From Rubripirellula sp. (GTDB lineage: Bacteria; Planctomycetota; Planctomycetia; Pirellulales; Pirellulaceae), in assembly GCA_029287555.1 (NCBI GenBank), contig JARFQX010000224.1:1-6282 (forward strand): 6,282 nt of DNA, read 5' to 3'. The number at the start of each line of letters is the position of its first letter. The stretch's first letter is position 1. The notes beneath the pieces are model-generated. The model did no database searches, was not told the origin of the DNA, and worked only from the letters and a program-made list of their open reading frames with translations. Below are positions 1 through 4,757 of the stretch, one piece after another. The translations under genes were made by a program, and so were the position numbers.

Positions 1-508
1 GATCGCTTGCGCCGAAGAAGTCGTGGGGATCGCCTGTCGTGTTCTACCCGACTGGGCCCTGCTGGTTCCCGAGAGTCGACTGGAGGTCACCACCGAAGGG
101 GGACTCGATGTTGCGGCCGATTCCGGTCGCGTCGCCGAGACCGTCGGGCGGCTCAAGCAGGCAGGCATCCTTGTCAGTCTGTTCATCGATCCTGAGTTAA
201 AGCAGGTCGAAGCGTCGGCCGCGATTGGGGCCGATGCCATTGAACTTCACACCGGGCCTTACGCCCTGGCCAAACGTGAACAGCAACGAGTGGAACTGGC
301 AAGGTTGTGCGAAGCGGGACGAATTGCCACGACCCTCGGATTGAGGCTACACGCTGGCCACGGCTTGAACTACACCAACGTTCGCCCGATTGCAGAGATC
401 CCCAACATGGTCGAATTGAACATCGGCCACGCGATCGTCTCCCGAGCCGTTATGATCGGCATGCGAGACGCGGTCGCCGAAATGCGGCGAATCCTGGATC
501 TGGTGTAG
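1..508 (+). CDS. pdxJ: Pyridoxine 5'-phosphate synthase PdxJ (5'-partial)
   Basis: PdxJ is the cytosolic enzyme that condenses 3-amino-1-hydroxyacetone phosphate with 1-deoxy-D-xylulose 5-phosphate to give pyridoxine 5'-phosphate, the last ring-forming step of the DXP-dependent vitamin B6 pathway. The window opens inside the gene; the first full codon is at 2 and 168 residues are visible. Compared from memory with the E. coli protein (about 243 residues), roughly the first 75 residues are missing, including the catalytic His and Glu of the N-terminal half. Family blocks seen in order are VPESRLEVTTEGGLDV, VSLFIDPE, IELHTGPYA, LHAGHGLNYTNV and ELNIGHAIVSRAV. The His of AGHGL (codon 359-361) corresponds to the conserved active-site His, and NIGHAI belongs to the phosphate-binding end of the TIM barrel. 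The GTG at 23 is internal, not a start. The gene ends in TAG at 506-508 and faces the operon on the other strand. Confidence 0.97.
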   Translation, partial: IACAEEVVGIACRVLPDWALLVPESRLEVTTEGGLDVAADSGRVAETVGRLKQAGILVSLFIDPELKQVEASAAIGADAIELHTGPYALAKREQQRVELARLCEAGRIATTLGLRLHAGHGLNYTNVRPIAEIPNMVELNIGHAIVSRAVMIGMRDAVAEMRRILDLV

Positions 509-531
509 CGGCGAAAGGTGTAGCGGCGAGA
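502..531. repeat. 15-bp tandem duplication spanning the pdxJ stop
   Basis: The 13-mer GGTGTAGCGGCGA occurs at 502-514 and again at 517-529, a 15-bp period with one difference within the full unit (AAA against AGA at the end). The first copy contains the last Val codon and the TAG stop of pdxJ; the second lies wholly downstream. It reads as a slippage or local duplication of the gene end. Confidence 0.8.
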
Positions 532-553
532 AGCGAGAGGCGAGAGGCGAGAA
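526..553. repeat. Four tandem GCGAGAR heptamers
   Basis: Four head-to-tail heptamers are seen at 526-532 (GCGAGAA), 533-539 (GCGAGAG), 540-546 (GCGAGAG) and 547-553 (GCGAGAA), followed by AGAAAGA to 560. The + strand is almost pure purine. The array starts inside the second copy of the 15-bp duplication and lies between the convergent ends of pdxJ and the membrane-protein gene. Confidence 0.85.
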
Positions 554-572
554 AGAAAGACCGGCCGCCTGA

Positions 573-607
573 TTCACCCTTCACCCTTCACCCTTCACCC
601 TTCACCC
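573..607. repeat. Five perfect tandem TTCACCC heptamers
   Basis: Five identical units run without interruption at 573-579, 580-586, 587-593, 594-600 and 601-607. On the minus strand the unit is GGGTGAA, and the last unit shares one base with the TAG stop codon (607-609) of the minus-strand membrane-protein gene, so the array begins exactly where that gene ends. GGGTGAA matches the neighbouring GCGAGAA unit at five of seven positions, so transcripts across the spacer could pair imperfectly. There is no spacer-repeat alternation, so this is not a CRISPR. Confidence 0.92.
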
Positions 608-1284
608 TATCTCCACAACCAGTCTCGAAAGCCTTCCACGAGAAGTTCTCGATTGCTAAAGCTCTGCCACAACAAGATGGTGCTGAGCAGGACGACAACG
701 ACGAGCATGGCGAATCCTCGACGGGGCATCGGCGAGACACGCTGGCTAACCTGCTTGCGGAGATTCACCAGCAGCGTCTTCCAGAATCGCGGAGAGAGGT
801 TCGGCTCGAAAGCCAGCACCAGCGCGTGGTCGATGTAGCGGACCCCGTCGAGGCGCAGGTGCACACCGGCTTGCGGGAGCCGAACTTGAAGCGTGTTGAT
901 CTCGCCGCTGGCGTTCGGATCAATTTCTCGGGCGGCAGCCAGCAAGGGCTCAAACAGTTCCTCGGGCGTGCGACCATAGACGACAAGTTTGGGCGAGGTA
1001 GTCAGTGCGACCAGCGTGGTGCACAACGCGTAAAAGACGGCCAGTGCGACCCAAACCGCTGGGCCAAAAACGGTTGCCGCGGCGGTGGGAAAGAAGAGTT
1101 CGGCCGGCCCAACGGCGATCAACCCGGAGATGGCCATGGCCAGCGCCGCGACGTCGCGGCCGCCGGTTGTGACCAACGCTCGACCGGACAGCCGAATCGC
1201 GCTGAGCACCAACAAGTAGCCAATCAACGGCAACAGGGCGAGCAGAATCGTGAAGGGCTCAACCGTCTCGAATATGCGGAACAT
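607..1284 (-). CDS. Unrecognised four-helix membrane protein downstream of accC
   Basis: I do not recognise this 225-residue protein. Hydrophobic segments at about residues 12-30, 44-66, 71-94 and 191-207 look like four membrane helices. Between the third and fourth lies a soluble stretch of about 95 residues, with alternating beta-like segments (EINTLQVRLP, GVHLRLDGVRYIDHALVLAF) and an Arg/Lys-rich end before the last helix. By the positive-inside rule this stretch, and the short RLSGR loop after helix 1, would face the cytoplasm. It starts at ATG 1284, with an AGG-type ribosome site about 8 nt upstream, only 27 nt after the accC stop, so it is probably the last gene of the peptidase-accB-accC transcript. 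A role near fatty acid or membrane synthesis is only a guess by association. The TAG stop touches the TTCACCC repeat array. Confidence 0.85.
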   Translation of the reverse strand: MFRIFETVEPFTILLALLPLIGYLLVLSAIRLSGRALVTTGGRDVAALAMAISGLIAVGPAELFFPTAAATVFGPAVWVALAVFYALCTTLVALTTSPKLVVYGRTPEELFEPLLAAAREIDPNASGEINTLQVRLPQAGVHLRLDGVRYIDHALVLAFEPNLSPRFWKTLLVNLRKQVSQRVSPMPRRGFAMLVVVVLLSTILLWQSFSNRELLVEGFRDWLWR

Positions 1285-1311
1285 ACGTTGCCTGACCCGA
1301 CCCGCGACGGC

Positions 1312-2700
1312 CTAATTGATGAACTCTCGTTCGACCCACTTGGTGTCGTGGCGTCCTTGAACAAAGTCCGGATGCTGCAACACACGATCATGAAAGGATG
1401 CGGTGGTCGCAATTCCTTCCACCTGCATTTCTACCAATGCTCGTCGCATCGTCGCGATCGCGGCTTCGCGGGTCGGACGGTGCACAATCAACTTCCCAAT
1501 CATTGAATCATAGTAGGGAGGCACGACGTAGCCACCGTACACATGTGAATCGAATCGCACACCGAGTCCGCCGGGGGTAAACAGCTTGGTGATCTTGCCG
1601 GGACTTGGTCGAAATCCTTTGTCGGGATCCTCCGCGTTGATTCGACACTCAATGGCATGGCCAATGCTTTTGAGATCTTCCTGGCGGAACGACAACTTCT
1701 CTCCGGCGGCGACTTCAATCTGCGCCTTGATCAAATCGACACCCGTGATCATCTCCGAAACCGGGTGCTCCACCTGGATTCGTGCATTGACCTCGATGAA
1801 GTAAAACCGATTCTCGCTGTCGACGATAAACTCGACGGTCGCCGCGTTGCTATATTCCGCACCGCGAATCATTCGCACCGCTGCTTCGCAGATCTCGGTT
1901 CGTCGATCTTCGGGCAGATGGGGACTGGGCGACTCCTCGATCAACTTCTGGTGACGCCGCTGAACACTGCAGTCACGCTCGAAAAGATGGCAGACATTCC
2001 CGTGATGGTCCGCGATCACTTGCACCTCGATGTGCCGCGGGTTACCAACATACCGCTCCAGGTAGACGCCCGCGTTACCAAACGCCGCCTGGGCTTCGTT
2101 GCGCGCCTGGGACAATGCGGAAACGAGTTGAGCTTCATCGGTGGCCACACGCATCCCCTTGCCGCCACCACCGGCGGTGGCCTTGATCAGCACAGGAAAA
2201 CCAATCGATCGCGCGATCTCGATTGCCGAGGCGTCGGTGTCCACCAAACCGTCGCTGCCGGGCACGACCGGAACCTCGGCTTCGATCGCCATTGATCGCG
2301 CCGTATTCTTGTCGCCCAACTTTTCCATCGCTTGCGGGCTCGGACCGATGAACTCAAAGCCGCTCGCCCGGCACACTTCGTTGAAGTGTGCATTCTCGGC
2401 AAGGAAACCGTACCCGGGGTGGATCGCATCGACATTGCCAACTTCCGCCGCCGCGATGATCTGGTCAATCTTCAAGTAACTGTCAACGCTGCGAGCCGGT
2501 CCAACGCAGTATGCTTCATCCGCCAAGGCGACGTGCATCGATTCGGCATCGGCCTCGCTGTAAACCGCCACCGAGCGAACACCCATCTCGCGACAGGCAC
2601 GAATGATCCGCAGGGCAATCTCACCACGATTGGCAATCAGAATCTTCTCAAACACCGGATTCGTCTGCTGGGGCGTTGGGGAAAGGTCAATGGAAATCAA
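1312..2700 (-). CDS. accC: Acetyl-CoA carboxylase biotin carboxylase subunit AccC
   Basis: AccC uses ATP and bicarbonate to carboxylate the biotin carried by AccB, the first half-reaction of acetyl-CoA carboxylase, in the cytosol. All three biotin carboxylase regions are present: the N-terminal fold (FEKILIANRGEIALRIIRA, HPGYGFLAEN at 94-103), the ATP-grasp domain with the Gly-rich lid KATAGGGGKGMR (173-184) and ERDCSVQRRHQKLIEE (241-256), and the active-site block FIEVNARIQVEHPVSE (301-316) with Arg307 and Glu311. The last part holds GGLGVRFDSHVYGGYVVPPYYDSMIGKLI-type sequence, with Arg382 matching a catalytic Arg. From ATG 2700 it has 462 residues, but the family start (MFEKILIANRGE) aligns with GTG at 2653-2655, which would give 447, close to the usual 449. 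Neither start has a clear ribosome site, and a TGA lies in frame just upstream of the ATG. A 155-nt structured spacer separates it from accB. Confidence 0.98.
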   Translation of the reverse strand: MISIDLSPTPQQTNPVFEKILIANRGEIALRIIRACREMGVRSVAVYSEADAESMHVALADEAYCVGPARSVDSYLKIDQIIAAAEVGNVDAIHPGYGFLAENAHFNEVCRASGFEFIGPSPQAMEKLGDKNTARSMAIEAEVPVVPGSDGLVDTDASAIEIARSIGFPVLIKATAGGGGKGMRVATDEAQLVSALSQARNEAQAAFGNAGVYLERYVGNPRHIEVQVIADHHGNVCHLFERDCSVQRRHQKLIEESPSPHLPEDRRTEICEAAVRMIRGAEYSNAATVEFIVDSENRFYFIEVNARIQVEHPVSEMITGVDLIKAQIEVAAGEKLSFRQEDLKSIGHAIECRINAEDPDKGFRPSPGKITKLFTPGGLGVRFDSHVYGGYVVPPYYDSMIGKLIVHRPTREAAIATMRRALVEMQVEGIATTASFHDRVLQHPDFVQGRHDTKWVEREFIN

Positions 2701-2704
2701 GACT

Positions 2705-2737
2705 CAAGCCGGGTATTGGGGCAATCGATCCGGCTTG
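2705..2737 (-). promoter_or_regulatory. 8-bp stem-loop just upstream of the accC ATG
   Basis: On the transcribed (minus) strand, CAAGCCGG (2737-2730) and CCGGCTTG (2712-2705) form a perfect 8-bp inverted repeat around a 17-nt loop. It ends 4 nt before the ATG at 2700, exactly where a ribosome site for that ATG would lie. It could hold down initiation there or favour the downstream GTG at 2655. No U-tract follows, so it does not look like an intrinsic terminator. The regulatory role is inference. Confidence 0.4.
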
Positions 2738-2775
2738 GCCAAATGAACGCGAGGCTATTTTCTGGCCGGCAGATG

Positions 2776-2791
2776 CGGGCCTCCTTGCCCG
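2776..2791 (-). promoter_or_regulatory. Stem-loop with an AAGGAG loop in the accB-accC spacer
   Basis: The minus strand reads CGGGC-AAGGAG-GCCCG, a perfect 5-bp GC stem with a hexaloop that is a textbook Shine-Dalgarno core. No usable ATG, GTG or TTG follows at the right distance; the nearest codon is a CTG opening a five-codon frame. It may be a ribosome- or protein-binding element or chance. Confidence 0.3.
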
Positions 2792-2801
2792 GTCAGCCCT
2801 G

Positions 2802-2816
2802 GGCACTGGTCGTGCC
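2802..2816 (-). promoter_or_regulatory. 5-bp stem-loop in the accB-accC spacer
   Basis: On the minus strand GGCAC-GACCA-GTGCC is a perfect 5-bp stem with a 5-nt loop, about 40 nt after the accB stop. It could protect the accB message end or slow transcription. It lacks a following U-run, so termination before accC is unlikely. Confidence 0.3.
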
Positions 2817-2855
2817 GAGACTGTCCGTGCGAGTGAGACTCCGTCGGCCGCCCCA

Positions 2856-3335
2856 TCAGCTTGGTTGAATGCGGAACATCGGCTTTCCAAAATCAACCGG
2901 TTCTTGATCGCTCACCAATATCTCGACGATCTTCCCACGACATTCGGCCGGTATCTCGTTGAAAACCTTCATCGCTTCGACGATGCAAACAATCGTATCC
3001 TCGGAAACCCGATCACCAACTTTGACAAACGGTTCTGATTCCGGATTCGCTTTGGAATAGAAGGTTCCCACCATCGGCGCGTTGATCGTGATCGTGCCCG
3101 CAGTTGACCCGGCATCGGCGGCCGACTCGCCCTTCTCCACCGGCACCGCCACGGCGGGAGGTGGTGAGATGGGTGTCGGAGCAATGACCGGTGCGGTCGA
3201 TCCGCGTTTCAAGCGGATCTTTTCGTCACCTTCCTGGAGGTCAACTTCGCTCAGATCATGTTGCTCCATCAACTCTATGATTTGCCGGATGCGTTCAATC
3301 TCGAAGACATCCTTCGGCCGTGCACCTTTGCTCAT
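2856..3335 (-). CDS. accB: Acetyl-CoA carboxylase biotin carboxyl carrier protein AccB
   Basis: AccB (BCCP) carries the covalently bound biotin that shuttles CO2 from AccC to the carboxyltransferase to make malonyl-CoA. The 159 residues match the usual length of about 156. Order: an N-terminal segment typical of BCCP (ERIRQIIELMEQHDLSEVDL, about 13-32, then IRLKRG), a flexible Ala/Pro-rich linker (about 48-81), and the C-terminal biotinyl domain (about 84-157). The biotin site is EAMKVFNEI with Lys123 (codon 2967-2969); E. coli has MKM, here MKV. The FYSKANPESEPFV segment corresponds to the thumb found in acetyl-CoA carboxylase BCCPs. ATG 3335 has a GAG-type site about 8 nt upstream. It lies 132 nt after the peptidase gene and 155 nt before accC, and these wide gaps leave room for independent control of the carrier-to-carboxylase ratio. 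Confidence 0.97.
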   Translation of the reverse strand: MSKGARPKDVFEIERIRQIIELMEQHDLSEVDLQEGDEKIRLKRGSTAPVIAPTPISPPPAVAVPVEKGESAADAGSTAGTITINAPMVGTFYSKANPESEPFVKVGDRVSEDTIVCIVEAMKVFNEIPAECRGKIVEILVSDQEPVDFGKPMFRIQPS

Positions 3336-3467
3336 CGGGGCTCGCCATCAGTATTCGAATGAGGGGGGGACAAAGAGAGGGACTCTAGGGAGGCTGGGAG
3401 ACTCGATCGCCCCGAACAGCACGCGTCTGCCGATTCGAAGGCGACCGATGCCGACGAAGCGATCGTT
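3336..3467 (-). other. 132-nt spacer between peptidase and accB, CU-rich leader
   Basis: This gap holds no gene; efp, which often sits here in other bacteria, is absent. The transcribed strand is strongly pyrimidine-rich across about 3361-3405, including a run of seven C (3363-3369). ATTCGAA occurs at 3353-3359 and again at 3433-3439, flanking the tract. I see no convincing promoter or terminator. Confidence 0.5.
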
Positions 3468-4577
3468 TTACAGCATGAACCGACAATCATCGAGGCCCTT
3501 TGGCAATCGACTCAGGACTTCGCACCCCGAATCGGTAACCAGGACATCATCCTCGATTCGGATTCCGAAGTCACCATCGAAATAGACTCCAGGTTCGACC
3601 GTGACAATCATGCCGGCCGCGAGCGTCTCGTCGCTCGAGGAGGAGAGGCGGGGAGACTCGTGGATCTGCAGACCAACGCCGTGCCCCAAACCATGCTTGA
3701 AAGCGGCACCAAGCCCCGCCCCTTGCAGCACCGCTCGGGCGGCACGGTCAACGTCGCTCGCGGCAACACCTGGACCAATCGCTTCAATGGCCGCCAGTTG
3801 TGACTCCAACACCGCCTCGTAGCAACGGCGGAACTCGGCGCTGGCCGAATTCCGATGCAGCGTCCGAGTCAGGTCACTAGCGTAGCCGCCAAGCTTGGCA
3901 CCCCAGTCGATCAGAATCGTGGGGGCGTCCTCGAGAAGTCGATCGGTCGGCTCGTAGTGCGGCAGGGCGCCGGCGGCACCAAACGCCACGATCGGTGCGA
4001 AACTGCAACCCTCCGCACCCAGCAACCGCATCTTGGCCTCCAACTCATGGGCGACCTGTCGCTCGCTGCACCCGGGTGTCAACATCGGCAGCAGTGACTC
4101 AAAGGCTCGCTCGGCGAGCCGAACCGCGTGCCGCGTCACCTCGATCTCTTGCGGATCCTTGACCATTCGCAGGCTTTCGACGATGCCCGAGGTCGCCACG
4201 AAATCGATCTCGCCGCATCGCTCGGCAAACAACTGGTAGGCGCTCATCGACAGATGTTCCGCTTCCAAACCAACCTTGCGTCGGGTGTCTCCCGGCGCGA
4301 TCAGTTCGTTCAATACCCGCTCGGTCAGGTCGGAAAGGGATTCACTTGGTGGCCGCACAAAGCAGGGCAGATAACCACACTGCTCGGCGATTTGGGCCTC
4401 GTAACGACCATCACTCAAGATCGCGGTTTCGCGGGCGGTGACCAAAAGGTACGAGCTGTCCCCCGTAAACCCGGACAAATAGCGGACGTTGATTTCATCG
4501 GTCACCAGCAGAGCGTCGAGGCCGAGCTCTCCGAGTGAATCGGTCAGTCGTGCGAGGCGATCAGGAAGTTCGCTCAT
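3468..4577 (-). CDS. M24 family metallopeptidase, Xaa-Pro aminopeptidase type (PepP/PepQ/YqhT-like)
   Basis: This is probably a cytosolic two-metal aminopeptidase or dipeptidase that cleaves Xaa-Pro bonds. The N-terminal creatinase-like domain runs over about residues 1-130 (LDALLVTDEINVRYLSGFTG, ILSDGRYEAQ). The catalytic pita-bread domain follows from about 140 to 365. All five expected metal ligands are visible: Asp224 (ILIDWGA), Asp235 (YASDLTRT), His299 (HGLGHGVG), Glu328 (VEPGVYF) and Glu342 (RIEDD). Conserved His207 (LPHYEP) and His306 (QIHESP) are also present, so it should be active. I chose ATG 4575-4577 (369 residues, near the usual 350-365). The frame stays open to an ATG at 4715, but those extra 46 residues are Arg/Gly/Pro-rich, unlike the family, and would start upstream of the -10-like box. 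It leads the operon with accB and accC. Exact substrate and gene symbol cannot be fixed from sequence. Confidence 0.94.
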   Translation of the reverse strand: MSELPDRLARLTDSLGELGLDALLVTDEINVRYLSGFTGDSSYLLVTARETAILSDGRYEAQIAEQCGYLPCFVRPPSESLSDLTERVLNELIAPGDTRRKVGLEAEHLSMSAYQLFAERCGEIDFVATSGIVESLRMVKDPQEIEVTRHAVRLAERAFESLLPMLTPGCSERQVAHELEAKMRLLGAEGCSFAPIVAFGAAGALPHYEPTDRLLEDAPTILIDWGAKLGGYASDLTRTLHRNSASAEFRRCYEAVLESQLAAIEAIGPGVAASDVDRAARAVLQGAGLGAAFKHGLGHGVGLQIHESPRLSSSSDETLAAGMIVTVEPGVYFDGDFGIRIEDDVLVTDSGCEVLSRLPKGLDDCRFML

Positions 4578-4656
4578 CAAGTTTTTCCATCGAGATCCAA
4601 AGGCTCCTCGGGCACCCGGTCGGTCGGCGCCCATCATCGGTCCGTTCGTTCGATCC

Positions 4657-4662
4657 AGCGTA
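4657..4662 (-). promoter_or_regulatory. Possible extended -10 box for the peptidase-acc operon
   Basis: The minus strand reads TGCTACGCT, a TGn-type extended -10 with hexamer TACGCT. Transcription would start near 4650, giving a leader of about 73 nt to the chosen peptidase ATG. No -35 match is seen; the position falls on the edge of a GC palindrome. Weak evidence. Confidence 0.25.
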
Positions 4663-4674
4663 GCACGAATCGGG

Positions 4675-4682
4675 CCCCGGGG
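4675..4682. promoter_or_regulatory. CCCCGGGG palindrome midway between divergent -10-like boxes
   Basis: This 8-bp perfect palindrome is centred about 19-21 bp from the centre of each -10-like box (4657-4662 minus, 4697-4702 plus). It would cover the -35 region of both promoters, as a shared operator would. Its short length and pure GC content make chance quite possible. Confidence 0.2.
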
Positions 4683-4696
4683 ACCTCGGTTGCGAT

Positions 4697-4702
4697 TAGA
4701 AT
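4697..4702 (+). promoter_or_regulatory. Possible -10 box for the adaptor gene
   Basis: TAGAAT at 4697-4702 fits the TAnnnT pattern, with transcription expected near 4709. That is about 50 nt before the chosen ATG at 4758, and it argues against the in-frame ATG at 4701, which overlaps the box. No -35 match is seen. Confidence 0.3.
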
Positions 4703-4757
4703 GGGATTCTCGCAACCTCCTGACTTACTTCTTGCTATTCAACCGGGCGTGATTCCC

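Noticed and set aside
526..607. CRISPR-like array
   Set aside because: Units are 7 bp and directly abutting with no spacers; this is simple tandem repetition.
307..1506. A 399-residue open frame on the + strand
   Set aside because: It overlaps the end of pdxJ in another frame, runs through the repeat spacer and lies antisense to the membrane-protein gene. The product is Arg/Gln/Asp-rich with no domain, typical of a GC-rich shadow.
2756..2780. Possible five-codon leader peptide after the AAGGAG loop on the minus strand
   Set aside because: The only start at a suitable distance is CTG, and the five-residue frame shows no attenuator-like codon run.
1657..2868. Several 100-210 residue + strand frames over accC
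   Set aside because: All are antisense to accC, whose catalytic motifs are complete; the translations are compositionally odd and show no family.
2687..2896. A 69-residue minus-strand frame across the accB-accC spacer
   Set aside because: It begins inside the accB coding end in a different frame, ends inside accC, has no ribosome site and reads as Arg/Ala/Ser-rich noise.
3336..3467. Remnant of efp between peptidase and accB
   Set aside because: The gap is too short and none of its frames resembles elongation factor P; it is CU-rich spacer.
4578..4715. N-terminal extension of the M24 peptidase to the ATG at 4715
   Set aside because: The extra 46 residues are Arg/Gly/Pro-rich, do not resemble the family N-terminus and cover the putative promoter region; ATG 4577 gives the expected length.
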